NCBI RefSeq assembly: GCF_015533855.1
Contig: NZ_AP024154.1
Span: 2,424,501-2,488,500 of the forward strand
Direction of reading: 5' to 3'
From: Echinicola sp. 20G
GTDB taxonomy: Bacteria; Bacteroidota; Bacteroidia; Cytophagales; Cyclobacteriaceae
DNA: 64,000 nucleotides
A program made the translations under genes and the position numbers. Positions 26,088 to 35,771 of the stretch are shown here, in pieces. A model generated the notes under the pieces. That model saw nothing but the letters and a program-made list of their open reading frames with translations. It did no database searches and was not told where the DNA came from. Each line of letters starts with the position of its first letter. The first letter of the stretch is position 1.

Positions 26088-26612
26088 TCATTCTGAAGGC
26101 TTAGCTCGAGTCTAACAATTAGAATCTCTGTGTCTAAGTAGAAAAACGTCCGAACTTCCTTCTTCTTTACTGATTGTAATTTTTCAAATGAGTGGTATTT
26201 TGACTGTTGATCAAAATACTTGCTTTTACTTATTTTATCAAACAGCTTCTAAAAGTGTTTAATGGTGTATTGTCTTTCCTAACAGCCATTGCTTAGGAGC
26301 TTTTCAAATATCTTGATAGATCCCAAGCCCATTATTTGCTTAAATTTTAATTAAAAGATTGTTTTGATTGGACCTTTTGGCAACTGAATATGTTAGAAGC
26401 TATTCCTACGCCAGGATTACAATGATCAAAAGAATCGCTTCTTTATGGAATTAGTAACTATAAGCTATATTCAGATAGGTGAAGCTGTATCACCTTTAAA
26501 ATGTGCTTTTAAGATTTTTTAAAGTTTTTTTTTAAAAAAGTCAATATTCAAAGTGGTCGTTTTGAAGGTTTTCCCCTCTCTACTTAAAAGGGCGAAATAA
26601 GGTTTATAAAAT
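26088..26612 (+). other. Long gene-free gap between sigma factor and anti-sigma (module 1)
   Basis: There is no credible ORF in 525 bases. It holds a small hairpin of the form AGGTGAA-N7-CACCT (26477-26495), a poly-T/poly-A stretch near 26517-26540, and a promoter-like stretch just before FecR (26568-26590). FecR therefore may have its own promoter. Confidence 0.5.
26568..26590 (+). promoter_or_regulatory. Possible ECF-type promoter before FecR of module 1
   Basis: GGTTTTCCCCTCT then CTACTTA ends about 23 bases before the FecR start. It resembles, loosely, stretches at the same position in modules 2 (36323-36347) and 3 (58435-58452). Three loose matches are thin evidence. Confidence 0.3.
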
Positions 26613-27650
26613 ATGGCTTTCAAAGATGAAGTTTTTAAAGAATTACTACAAGATGAATATTTTATTCAATGGTTGATAGCTCCAGATCGTGAATCCAATC
26701 AATATTGGGAAAGATGGTTGGAAAATAACCCTGATAAGGGGCAAGTGTTGAAAGAGATAAAATCGGTAGTGAACGCCATAGAACCCAAGAAAAGTCATTT
26801 TCTGGAAAAAGAAGAGAAGGATATAGTCTTGGGCGAAATAATGAAGTACGCTGCTGATAAAAAGAAGATTCAAAAAATGAAGAGTCCTGTCAGGAATTTT
26901 GGACCTCGTGAGGTTTTAGCCGCCGCATGTTTTGTGTTTTTGGTCTTTTTCACGGCTCAATATTTTGGATTGTTTAACAAAGCTATTAAAAATGAGCTTC
27001 CTATTGCTGAAAAGATGATAGCGAAACTAACTCCTAAAGGAACCAAGTCTAGTTTTTATTTACCCGATGGGACATTGGTGAAACTTAATGCCTCCAGTAG
27101 GTTGGAATTTCCGGCTACTTTTTCGGACACTTTAAGAGAAGTGAAACTTATAGGTCAAGGCTTTTTTGAAGTAACCAGAAATGAAAATGCTCCTTTTGTA
27201 GTGAGAACAGAAAAAATGGATATCCAGGTTCTAGGGACTGCTTTTGATATTCTGAGTTATCCAAATTCGGATCGGTTTGAAGTGGCAGTGGCTTCTGGCA
27301 GCGTGGCAGTGGATACCCATCACGGATACTCTGAAGTCTTAATCAAACATGAAATGACTAAGCTGGACCTGGAAACGGGAGTACTTATAAAGTCAAATTT
27401 TGACCCGGTATATCACATCGGCTGGAAAGATGGAGTCCTATCATTCAAAGACCTTCCCTTCGATAAGGTTTTCGCTCAATTAGAGGTTTGGTATGGAGTG
27501 GACATTCAAGTAGCCGAAGAGATAGACCTACGCAAGAAGTATACCGGGAAATACAATAATGAAAATTTGGAAAATGTACTCATTGGTATGTCTTCCATAC
27601 ATGACTTTCGCTTTGAGATTAAAGGGAAAACCGTGAAAATATTTAGCTAA
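26613..27650 (+). CDS. FecR-family anti-sigma factor (module 1)
   Basis: The 345-residue protein has a cytoplasmic N-terminal part with a sigma-binding helix region (about 1-95, 'YFIQWLIAPDRESNQYWERW'), one membrane span (about 100-120, 'AAACFVFLVFFTAQYFGLF'), a periplasmic FecR domain (about 145-240, 'GTKSSFYLPDGTLVKLNASS', 'VVRTEKMDIQVLGTAFDI') and a C-terminal DUF4974 domain (about 270-345, 'FKDLPFDKVFAQLEVWYGVD', 'LENVLIGMSSIHDFRFEI'). It holds the sigma factor until the STN domain of the SusC downstream signals substrate. SusC starts 57 bases further on. Confidence 0.93.
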   Translation: MAFKDEVFKELLQDEYFIQWLIAPDRESNQYWERWLENNPDKGQVLKEIKSVVNAIEPKKSHFLEKEEKDIVLGEIMKYAADKKKIQKMKSPVRNFGPREVLAAACFVFLVFFTAQYFGLFNKAIKNELPIAEKMIAKLTPKGTKSSFYLPDGTLVKLNASSRLEFPATFSDTLREVKLIGQGFFEVTRNENAPFVVRTEKMDIQVLGTAFDILSYPNSDRFEVAVASGSVAVDTHHGYSEVLIKHEMTKLDLETGVLIKSNFDPVYHIGWKDGVLSFKDLPFDKVFAQLEVWYGVDIQVAEEIDLRKKYTGKYNNENLENVLIGMSSIHDFRFEIKGKTVKIFS

Positions 27651-27707
27651 ATATATTTTATAAACAAAACCCAAAATTCTATTCATTTAAACACTAACCC
27701 ATTGATT

Positions 27708-30700
27708 ATGAAAAAATACCTACACTTTGGTTTAAAGAATGTAGGGATATTTATGATGGCTTTATTGATAAGTCATGGAGATATCCTTGCTCAACAATAT
27801 GCATATGCCGGTTTGAACCGCCAGCAGGAATTGGAGAATGTCAAGGTTTCCTTAAGGCTGAAAGAGGCAAGTATCATGGATGTACTTCAGGAAATAGAGT
27901 CTATAACATCATTTAATATTGCTTTTATCGAAGACCAGTTGTCAAAAGACAGAAACATAACCATTTCTGTAAATAATAAATCTTTGCTTAAGGTGTTGGA
28001 AGAGCTTTCCAAAAATTATAACCTTAAATTCACCCAAGTTAATAACACCCTTCATGTGGCTCCTAAGGAATCATCTGTTAGTGTTGTTGAGCAGTATGAG
28101 CGAAGTGTTTCAGGAGTGGTTTTGGATGAAGGAGGGTTGCCTATACCGGGTGTCAATGTAATCGTCAAAGGCACGAAAAGGGTTGCGGTAACCGATATGG
28201 ATGGATTGTTTTCATTCGAAGATATTTCAGAAGAATCGATCTTGGTTTTTTCCTTTATTGGTTTCGAGCAGAAAGAGGTGAGTATTTCAGGAAAGGAGAA
28301 TGTTAGGGTTACTTTGTTTGAGGATATGTCTGATTTACAGGAGGTCGTTGTTGTTGGTTATGGTACTCAGAAAAAAGCTAACCTTACTGGGGCTGTATCT
28401 ACTGTGGATTCAAAAGCCTTGGAAGACAGGCCTGTTTCCAATGTAGCCAATGCTTTGCAAGGAACCACACCTGGTCTCAATATTACTCGGACAGGAGGGC
28501 AACCAGGTAATCAGAATATTGGTATTCAGGTAAGGGGTGTGACTTCGGCCAATGGGGCAGTGAATCCACTCCTTATGGTTGATGGGGTACCAGCTCCACT
28601 TTTTACGCTTCAGACAATTAACCCCAATGACATAGAGTCAGTGACCGTCTTAAAGGATGCAGCTGCCGCGGCAATTTATGGGGCCCAAGCTGCAGGTGGG
28701 GTGATTCTTTTAAAAACCAAATCAGGTAAAAAGGGTAAGACCATATTTGAATATTCTAATCAAATTGGTACCGAATGGGCATTAAACGTTCCAGAAAGGT
28801 TGAGCTTATTGGATGAGGCATTGTATTCAAACTTGGCAAGGGCTAATGCTGGTGTAGGTCCAGAATATAATGATCAAGCTTTGCAATATATCAAAGATGG
28901 AGTAGAGTTTGTTCCGAGCGAAACAAATCCGAATAGATGGGTTACCTACAATCAGCAAAGCATCAGGGACCAAGTTTTAAGAAAAACTACTCCAATGCAA
29001 ACACACAACTTAAGTGCAAGGGGCGGAACGGAAGATTTGGATTATTTGGTTTCACTGGGCTACTATAATAAGCAAGGGGTTTTCAAACTTGGACCAGATA
29101 GTTTTGAACGCTACAATGCAAGGTTTAACTTGGGAGCACAATTGACCAAGTACCTGTCCTTGGATTCCAGGATTTCCTATGCAAATCATCGAACGGACTC
29201 TCCTTCAACGGGAGCTAGTGGCTATGGTTTATTACAGCAGGTTTATCAAGCTAGGCAGAGGTTCCCTATTTTTATGCCAGATGGCCGTTTATTTGGAGGA
29301 GCAGGTACTTCAGGAAATAATACCTATGCTATTTTATCTCAAGGTGGATATGACAATACCGACAGAAATGACTTTGATGGTGTATTTACGGCTACCTTGA
29401 AAGAGGTGGTAAAAGGTTTAACGGTAAGGTCAATTTATGGACGCCAATACAGAAGGGCAGATAGGGAAAGGTTTGCCAGAACCGTCCAGCTCTGGGATAG
29501 GGGGGGGGAAAGTCCAGCTTATATCCTGAATAATCCAAACGTATATGAGCTGACCCAAGACAATACAGTCAATACCAGTTTTCAGTTTTTAATTGATTAT
29601 GATTTGACCTTAGCGGATAAACATCAGTTTCACGCATTGGCTGGGTATCAATGGGAAGATTACAGGTGGACCCGCCTGTACTCAAGAGCAAATAGCTTGA
29701 TCAGTAATGATTTGCCTTCATTAAATCTTGGTGATGACAATACCAAAGTAACCAATCAAAGTATCAATACTTACGCAAACCAATCTGTTTTTGGTAGGGT
29801 CAATTATAGTTTTGATGAAAGATTCCTTTTTGAAGGAACCATAAGAATGGATGAAAGCTCAAGATTGGCGCCGGACCTAAGAACCAAAGTTTTTCCTGCC
29901 GCATCTGTAGGGTGGAATATGCACAGAGAAGCATTTTTTGGTAATACGCTCCCTTTTTTCTCTGAATTTAAAGTGAGAGGTTCTTGGGGACAATTGGGAA
30001 GTGCTCTTGGTGGTAATATTATTGGCTATTATGATTATTTGAGTCTTCTGTCCAGAGGATCAAGTTTGGTTATGGGAGCTGATGAAACTAGGACAACTTA
30101 CTTCTATGAAAGTAGCGTACCTTCTTCAAGCTTAAGCTGGGAGACGATAGAAACATGGAATGGCGGCTTGGATTTAGGTTTAATAGAAAATAAGCTTCAA
30201 ATGAGCCTTGATTATTATGTGAAGCAAAATAAAAACATGCTTACTCCTTTGCAACTGCCAGCCACTTTTGGAGTGGGCACACCAATGATTAACAATGGCG
30301 TCCTTAAATCGTGGGGCTGGGAACTAGAAGTAAAATACAGGGATCAGGTAAGTGAAGACTTTAGCTACAATGTAGGCTTTAACCTTAGTGATAACCAAAA
30401 TGAGTTAATTGAATATGCTGGTAGAAACGTTGTCAGCGCAGGCAATAACGGGATTATAGAAGGTTATCCATTGAATACCATATGGGGCTATGCTACGGCT
30501 TCTGGTTATTTTAGTTCTGATGATCAGGTAGATGCCGCGCCTTTTCAAGATAATAGAACCGGTCCAGGTGATTTGCAGTACATCAATCAGGATGGTGATG
30601 ACCGCATCACCGTAGGTAATGGTACTACTGATGATCCGGGAGATTTGGTGCTTTTAGGGACCAATCAGCAGCGGATGCTTTTTGGCTTAAATGCTTCTGC

Positions 30701-31151
30701 CCAGTGGAAAAACTTTGATTTGTCCATATTCTTTCAAGGAGTAGGAAAGAGAAATTTTATGCCCACAAGGGATATGATCATGCCATTGAGCCAATCATGG
30801 TTCATGCCAATGAAGCATCATCAGGATTATTGGACAGAAGAGAATACGGAAGCAGCCTTTCCGAGGCCATACCTAAATGGACATCACAATTATGTTCCTT
30901 CGGATCGTTGGGTTCTTGATGGAAGTTATATTAGGTTGAAAAATTTCCAGTTAGGATATTCTCTCCCCGCAGCATTGATAAACCGGATCAATCTAAATAG
31001 GGCAAGAATCTTCATTACAGGTCAGGATGTATTGACGTTTACCAAAATGGGCGTATTTAATGGTGTTTTTGACCCAGAAAATTCCAACAATGTGAGAGCA
31101 GATTATCCTTTCTTCGGAACGGTAGCTATGGGAATAAATCTTTCTTTTTAA
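27708..31151 (+). CDS. SusC/RagA TonB-dependent transporter with STN signalling domain (module 1)
   Basis: I choose the ATG at 27708; an in-frame TTG two codons earlier is less likely. The 1,147-residue protein has a signal peptide (to about 'GDILAQQ'), an STN domain (about 40-120, 'IMDVLQEIESITSFNIAF'), a carboxypeptidase regulatory-like domain (about 133-205, 'VSGVVLDEGGLPIPGVNVIV'), the SusC signature 'EVVVVGYGTQKKANLTGAV' and plug domain (about 210-330, 'PNDIESVTVLKDAAAAAIYG'), then a 22-strand-type barrel ending '...MGINLSF'. It imports oligosaccharides across the outer membrane with its SusD partner and signals to FecR through STN. A run of nine G at 29500-29508 lies inside the coding sequence. 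Confidence 0.95.
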   Translation: MKKYLHFGLKNVGIFMMALLISHGDILAQQYAYAGLNRQQELENVKVSLRLKEASIMDVLQEIESITSFNIAFIEDQLSKDRNITISVNNKSLLKVLEELSKNYNLKFTQVNNTLHVAPKESSVSVVEQYERSVSGVVLDEGGLPIPGVNVIVKGTKRVAVTDMDGLFSFEDISEESILVFSFIGFEQKEVSISGKENVRVTLFEDMSDLQEVVVVGYGTQKKANLTGAVSTVDSKALEDRPVSNVANALQGTTPGLNITRTGGQPGNQNIGIQVRGVTSANGAVNPLLMVDGVPAPLFTLQTINPNDIESVTVLKDAAAAAIYGAQAAGGVILLKTKSGKKGKTIFEYSNQIGTEWALNVPERLSLLDEALYSNLARANAGVGPEYNDQALQYIKDGVEFVPSETNPNRWVTYNQQSIRDQVLRKTTPMQTHNLSARGGTEDLDYLVSLGYYNKQGVFKLGPDSFERYNARFNLGAQLTKYLSLDSRISYANHRTDSPSTGASGYGLLQQVYQARQRFPIFMPDGRLFGGAGTSGNNTYAILSQGGYDNTDRNDFDGVFTATLKEVVKGLTVRSIYGRQYRRADRERFARTVQLWDRGGESPAYILNNPNVYELTQDNTVNTSFQFLIDYDLTLADKHQFHALAGYQWEDYRWTRLYSRANSLISNDLPSLNLGDDNTKVTNQSINTYANQSVFGRVNYSFDERFLFEGTIRMDESSRLAPDLRTKVFPAASVGWNMHREAFFGNTLPFFSEFKVRGSWGQLGSALGGNIIGYYDYLSLLSRGSSLVMGADETRTTYFYESSVPSSSLSWETIETWNGGLDLGLIENKLQMSLDYYVKQNKNMLTPLQLPATFGVGTPMINNGVLKSWGWELEVKYRDQVSEDFSYNVGFNLSDNQNELIEYAGRNVVSAGNNGIIEGYPLNTIWGYATASGYFSSDDQVDAAPFQDNRTGPGDLQYINQDGDDRITVGNGTTDDPGDLVLLGTNQQRMLFGLNASAQWKNFDLSIFFQGVGKRNFMPTRDMIMPLSQSWFMPMKHHQDYWTEENTEAAFPRPYLNGHHNYVPSDRWVLDGSYIRLKNFQLGYSLPAALINRINLNRARIFITGQDVLTFTKMGVFNGVFDPENSNNVRADYPFFGTVAMGINLSF
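29500..29508 (+). repeat. Homopolymeric G9 tract inside SusC of module 1
   Basis: Nine consecutive G residues encode part of 'DRGGESP' near residue 598. Such tracts are prone to slippage, and a change of one base would truncate the transporter. Confidence 0.8.
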
Positions 31152-31178
31152 AAATTGCTCAATTAAAATCCAAAAATC

Positions 31179-32804
31179 ATGAAATATCAAAATAAAAATA
31201 TAATTATTGGATTGCTGACCATGATTATCAGTTTTAGCAGCTGTGATGTGGACAGGTTTCCAGAGACGGCTTTAAGTGATCCATCCTATTGGAGAAATGA
31301 AAATGATCTCCAGTTAGCGGCAAACTACTTATATACCTACCTGCCTACCCTACCGGTTACGACAGATGTGTGGTCAGATGATGCATTTGGCACTGCACCC
31401 AATCCCGTCAGCGACGGGACTAGAATTGCCCCAGCTACAGATGGTAGTTATAATACTCCATACCGATTGATACGTGCAGCTAATAACATCATCGAAAAAG
31501 CTCCTCGCGCTACAGAGAATGGTTTAGAGACTGAAATAGTACAAAGGTATATTGCAGAAGCAAAGTTTTTTCGGGCTTGGGCATACTTTAGTTTGGTACA
31601 AAGATTTGGAGATGTTCCTTTGATTTTAGAATCATTGACAGAGGATGACGAGCGATTGTTTGCTCCAGCCAATGACCGAGAAGAAGTGCTGGAGGCAATT
31701 TATCTGGATTTGGATGATGCGGTTGCATTTTTACCCGTTCCGTCAGAGATGAGTGGAGAAGAGTATGGTCGGGTTACTAGTACTGCTGCCTTGGGTTTTA
31801 AGTCTAGGGTAGCGCTCTTTGAAGGTACCAGAGCCAAGTACCATGGATATGGTGATCCTCAGATGCACTTAAACTTAGCTCTGGAGGCTGCAGAAAGTTG
31901 TATGGCATCTAATGAACATAGTTTGTTTGGAGATTATTTTGATCTCTATCAATATGAGGGAGAAGGTCCCGGGAATTCCGAAAATCTATTGGTCAGACAG
32001 TATGGGGTAAATGTATCAGAATCTATTTTGAGTCATGTGACACAGCGAAACCTTGAAACCGGTGCTGCTAATCCTACCAAGGCATTAGCAGATGCTTACT
32101 TGATGGTAGATGGTTTACCCATTGATAAATCTCCATTGTACGATGAACCTGAAAGTATCATGGATGTTTTTGAAAATAGGGATCCTAGAATGTGGGATAC
32201 CTTTTATAAAGAAGGGGATGAATATACTGGTACCATGCCTGTTTTTACTGTGCCCAGTTTGTCTTTCCAAAGGACAGGGTTCGCCAATCGCAGGTATGCC
32301 AATTTAACAGATTGGCAAAACTCTAGATCTTATATTGATTATACGATTATCCGGTATGCAGAGGTATTGCTAAATTATGCAGAGGTCATCTATGAGATCA
32401 ATGGAGCTATTTCTGATGAAGAACTAAATAACAGCATTAATTTATTGAGAAATAGGGCCGGAGTGGTTCCGATAAGTAATGCATTTGCTGCTACTAACGG
32501 TTTGGATATGTTGGAAGAAATAAGAAGGGAAAGACGTGTAGAGTTAGCGTTAGAGGGTTATAGGTATTGGGATCTTATTAGGTGGAAAACTGCGGAAGAT
32601 GTTCTTCCAGAGGCGATTTTGGGAAATTTCTATTTTGAGGATGAATTTGGTACAGACGTTACCCCAAATGTCAACGAGGATAATGTCATTGTGCTACAGG
32701 CAGAGGAAAACAGATCGTTCGACCCTGACAGAGATTACCTTTGGCCATTACCCATTAACGAATTAGGTTTGAATCCAGCTTTGAAGCAAAATCCAAATTG
32801 GTAA
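31179..32804 (+). CDS. SusD/RagB-family glycan-binding lipoprotein (module 1)
   Basis: The 541-residue protein has a lipoprotein signal ('IISFSSCDVDRFPETALSD', Cys about 23) followed by the family's 'SYWRNENDLQLAANYLYTYL' start, TPR-like helices ('AEAKFFRAWAYFSLVQRFGDV'), and the C-terminal 'RRERRVELALEGYRYWDLIRW' and 'YLWPLPINELGLNPALKQNP' motifs. It starts 27 bases after SusC and ends with a terminator, so the unit is FecR-SusC-SusD or the shorter SusC-SusD. The glycan bound cannot be read from sequence. Confidence 0.95.
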   Translation: MKYQNKNIIIGLLTMIISFSSCDVDRFPETALSDPSYWRNENDLQLAANYLYTYLPTLPVTTDVWSDDAFGTAPNPVSDGTRIAPATDGSYNTPYRLIRAANNIIEKAPRATENGLETEIVQRYIAEAKFFRAWAYFSLVQRFGDVPLILESLTEDDERLFAPANDREEVLEAIYLDLDDAVAFLPVPSEMSGEEYGRVTSTAALGFKSRVALFEGTRAKYHGYGDPQMHLNLALEAAESCMASNEHSLFGDYFDLYQYEGEGPGNSENLLVRQYGVNVSESILSHVTQRNLETGAANPTKALADAYLMVDGLPIDKSPLYDEPESIMDVFENRDPRMWDTFYKEGDEYTGTMPVFTVPSLSFQRTGFANRRYANLTDWQNSRSYIDYTIIRYAEVLLNYAEVIYEINGAISDEELNNSINLLRNRAGVVPISNAFAATNGLDMLEEIRRERRVELALEGYRYWDLIRWKTAEDVLPEAILGNFYFEDEFGTDVTPNVNEDNVIVLQAEENRSFDPDRDYLWPLPINELGLNPALKQNPNW

Positions 32805-32818
32805 CCATTTAAATTTAC

Positions 32819-32854
32819 TGGGAACTATGAGAAATCATCAGTTCCCATTTTTTT
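32819..32854 (+). terminator. Rho-independent terminator after SusD of module 1
   Basis: An 8-bp stem (32819-32826 with 32840-32847) with a 13-nt loop is followed by seven T residues. Confidence 0.8.
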
Positions 32855-33018
32855 AACTTTGAATATCAAAAATAACGATTGGATAGTAAGGGGATGATTT
32901 GTAAAGTGGGAGGTGGGGATGAAAATGTGGGTTAAATCATCTTCTTAAGCTCGTTTTAATTTTTTATTACTTTCTCTAAAAAACAGTTGTTCTTATGCTT
33001 GATGTAATACTTTCTATT

Positions 33019-34950
33019 ATGCGGAAACCCAAGTTAGTTTTAGCTTTTATTCTTTTGTTTATTTCAGAATTTATTTTCGCTCAAGAAAAACGCGATTTAT
33101 TACAACATGACCTTGAAAAAGCCAATATGGATACTTGGCATAATGATCCGGTAGGAATTTTCCCGGATAAAGCTTCTTTGAAGAAAAACTTTGATAAACT
33201 TCCTGATGGTGTATTAGAGCAAATTCAAGTTGATGCTCAAACAGCTTTCAAATATGAATGGCCGAGTATCCCGGCCTCTGCTTATCTGGACTTTGTGCGG
33301 AATGGCAATAGGACAAGGATGCAAAATTTTCAGAATCAAAGGACATCAGTGCTAAAAAGTTTGGTTATGGCTGAGCTATTAGAGCAAGAGGGAAAATACC
33401 TGGACCCAATAGCTGATGCCATTTGGGCATTGTGTGAACAGTCTACTTGGGTATTGTCTGCTCATTTAGGACCGCAAAAGGGAGGCGCTGGAGTTCCAAA
33501 CATAGCTGATCCGCTAATCGATTTGGGCTCTGGGGAAGTAGCCAATTTGTTGGCTTGGGTGTACTTTTATTTTCGGAGTGACCTAGAAAATGTTTCCCCG
33601 CTGTTGGTGCAACGATTAGAAAATGAAATTAAAGAAAGGATCATTACTCCTTACCTCGCTAGGGATGATTTTTGGTGGATGGGATTTGATTCATCATTTG
33701 TAAATAATTGGAATCCATGGTGTAATTACAATGTCTTGTTAGCTACTTTTCTTGTAGAAGAAGACCAAGCTATCAAGCAACAAGTATATGAAAAGAGTAT
33801 GCGTTCTGTGGATCAGTTTATTAACTATTATAAATCAGATGGAGCATGTGAAGAAGGGCCTGCCTATTGGGACCATGCTGGGGGAAAGATGTTAGAATAC
33901 CTTGCGTTGATCCATCAAATTTCTTCAAATGAAATTTATATTGGGGATCAGTCTTTGATTAAAAATATGGGTAATTATATTCGTAAAACCCATATAGCGG
34001 GCGAGTATTATGTGAACTTCGCAGATGCTTCTGCTAGCTTAAAGGCTCACCCAGGGATTATTTATAGGTATGGTAAGTATGTTTCAGATGAAAAGTTAAA
34101 GGGATTTGCTGTGGATATTGCACAGCAAGTCGATTTTTCAGACGCTCCTTTAAATGGAAGCTTAGACAGAATGTTACATAATCTGAGTTTGTATACTGAA
34201 TTATTGAGGCAGTCTCCGTATACAAGTCCCGAGTCCTATTTTTTATATCCGGAAACAGAAATCATTGGAGGAAGGTCCAGAGAAGGTTTCTTTTTTGCTG
34301 CCAAAGGAGGACATAATAATGAAAGCCACAATCATAATGATGTAGGTTCTTTTATCCTCTACTTTCAAGGGAAACCTGTTTTAGTTGACCTAGGGGTAGA
34401 GACATATTCAGCGAAAACATTTAGCAGTGAGCGATATGAGATATGGACGATGCAGTCTGATTTTCATAACCTTCCCAAAATCAATGGTTTTTCCCAAAAG
34501 TCTGGTAAAAAATATAGTGCGCAAAAAGTTGATTTTGATATTGGGAGAAGTTTTCTGAGGTTTGATTTAGATATCAGCAAATCCTATCCTACTGAGGCAG
34601 CTTGTAAGCATTGGAACAGAACCTATACGCTTAATAGAGAACGCGCAAAATTCGATATAACAGACCAGTTTGAGTTGGAACAATTTCATTCCAAAAGTGA
34701 ACTCCATTTCATGTGTTATGATAAGCCAGTGGAGATAGGAAAAGGTGTGGTGAAGATCGGAGAAAATGATGGCAAGGATATTATATTGAAATATCCTTAT
34801 CAAGACCTGTGCTTGAAAATATTAAACTTTGAAATGAAAGATGCCAGACTTCAAAAAGCTTGGAACCGAGCGGAAGTATTTCAAATTCTTTTCACTCAAA
34901 GAGAGGAAAAAAGGCGTGACGAATGGCATATTTCGGTGATGATTAGGTGA
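33019..34950 (+). CDS. Heparinase II/III-family polysaccharide lyase
   Basis: I prefer the ATG at 33019 because it gives a standard signal peptide ('MRKPKLVLAFILLFISEFIF', cut after 'AQ'); an ATG at 32995 adds eight residues. The 643-residue protein has an alpha/alpha-toroid N-terminal domain (about 60-370, 'NNWNPWCNYNVLLATF', 'EGPAYWDHAGGKMLEYLAL' with Tyr283 and His286) and the C-terminal beta-sandwich of the heparinase II/III family (about 405-640, 'GGHNNESHNHNDVGSFILYF', 'PVLVDLGVETYSAKTF'). These lyases cut uronic-acid-containing polysaccharides by beta-elimination. The family (PL12, PL15, PL17, PL21 and others share this fold) cannot be fixed by eye. It lies alone between two terminated units. 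Confidence 0.88.
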   Translation: MRKPKLVLAFILLFISEFIFAQEKRDLLQHDLEKANMDTWHNDPVGIFPDKASLKKNFDKLPDGVLEQIQVDAQTAFKYEWPSIPASAYLDFVRNGNRTRMQNFQNQRTSVLKSLVMAELLEQEGKYLDPIADAIWALCEQSTWVLSAHLGPQKGGAGVPNIADPLIDLGSGEVANLLAWVYFYFRSDLENVSPLLVQRLENEIKERIITPYLARDDFWWMGFDSSFVNNWNPWCNYNVLLATFLVEEDQAIKQQVYEKSMRSVDQFINYYKSDGACEEGPAYWDHAGGKMLEYLALIHQISSNEIYIGDQSLIKNMGNYIRKTHIAGEYYVNFADASASLKAHPGIIYRYGKYVSDEKLKGFAVDIAQQVDFSDAPLNGSLDRMLHNLSLYTELLRQSPYTSPESYFLYPETEIIGGRSREGFFFAAKGGHNNESHNHNDVGSFILYFQGKPVLVDLGVETYSAKTFSSERYEIWTMQSDFHNLPKINGFSQKSGKKYSAQKVDFDIGRSFLRFDLDISKSYPTEAACKHWNRTYTLNRERAKFDITDQFELEQFHSKSELHFMCYDKPVEIGKGVVKIGENDGKDIILKYPYQDLCLKILNFEMKDARLQKAWNRAEVFQILFTQREEKRRDEWHISVMIR

Positions 34951-35180
34951 TAAAAATTTTACTCAGTTCCTTGAGTAGAAAAGTGCAATTAAATATTTGT
35001 ATAATTTAGCATCTGTACAAAGGAGAGTGTTAATATTATTGATTAACTGTATCAAGTTAAAATATTAATAAATTAGTTTCGTAAGATAAAATAGTATAGT
35101 AATAGTTGAATCGAAATAAAATATTTCCGTAAAGTTTTATTTCGAATAAATAATTTCTATGTTTAGGGGTGTTGTACTAA
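34951..35180 (+). promoter_or_regulatory. Upstream region of sigma factor of module 2, with an 11-bp inverted repeat
   Basis: The region is AT-rich. A perfect 11-bp inverted repeat (35111-35121 and 35135-35145, 13-base spacer) ends 35 bases before the sigma start codon and could be an operator or leader hairpin. A weak 6-bp hairpin at 34960-34977 follows the lyase gene. Confidence 0.45.
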
Positions 35181-35771
35181 ATGAGATATCTTCTAAACCA
35201 TACTGACGTTGAGTTAATTGCCTTGCTAAGACAAGGTGAGTTGACTGCTTTTGATGAACTGTATCATCGTTATGTGCCAAGAGTATTGGGGTTTGCAAAG
35301 ACTTTTATTTTGGACAATGATGAAGCTGAAGAAGCAGTCCAAGAAGTCTTTATAAAGGTTTGGGAAAAGAGAAATACGCTTAAGAGTGAGTTAAGTTTTA
35401 AAAGCTATCTCTTTGTGTCTGTAAAAAACCAAATTTACAATAAGTTACGCAATGCCAAGAAGTTTGTCAGTGTTGAAGAAACAGAGGTAGATCTCATTTC
35501 CAATGAAATGCATGTTTACGATGAGCTAGCGTACCAGGAATTAGAACAAACAGCTTTTAGTGTATTAGATCAACTTCCTCAAATCCAAAAGAAGGTTTTT
35601 ACCCTTAATAAATTAGAGGGTTTGAGCCATAAGGAAATTGCGGGAATGCTTAATATCTCAGTAAGAACTGTAGAGCATCATGTGTATTTAGCTAGCAAAC
35701 AGTTACGGGCTAGTATTTTGCAACATGCTTCCATGGTCAGTGTTTTTGTGATTTTTATGCTGAATAGCTAA
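35181..35771 (+). CDS. ECF sigma factor, FecI-like (module 2)
   Basis: The 196-residue protein shows region 2 (about 25-95, 'FDELYHRYVPRVLGFAKTF', 'AEEAVQEVFIKVWEKRN') and region 4 (about 130-180, 'LPQIQKKVFTLNKLEGLSHK', 'ISVRTVEHHVYLASKQLRAS'). It matches the Bacteroides-expansion type of sigma-70 factors paired with FecR and SusC. It is clearly of a different subgroup from the module 1 and 3 factors, whose region 2 resemble each other. The protein ends in a hydrophobic tail ('MVSVFVIFMLNS'). Its FecR partner follows after a 601-base gap. Confidence 0.94.
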   Translation: MRYLLNHTDVELIALLRQGELTAFDELYHRYVPRVLGFAKTFILDNDEAEEAVQEVFIKVWEKRNTLKSELSFKSYLFVSVKNQIYNKLRNAKKFVSVEETEVDLISNEMHVYDELAYQELEQTAFSVLDQLPQIQKKVFTLNKLEGLSHKEIAGMLNISVRTVEHHVYLASKQLRASILQHASMVSVFVIFMLNS

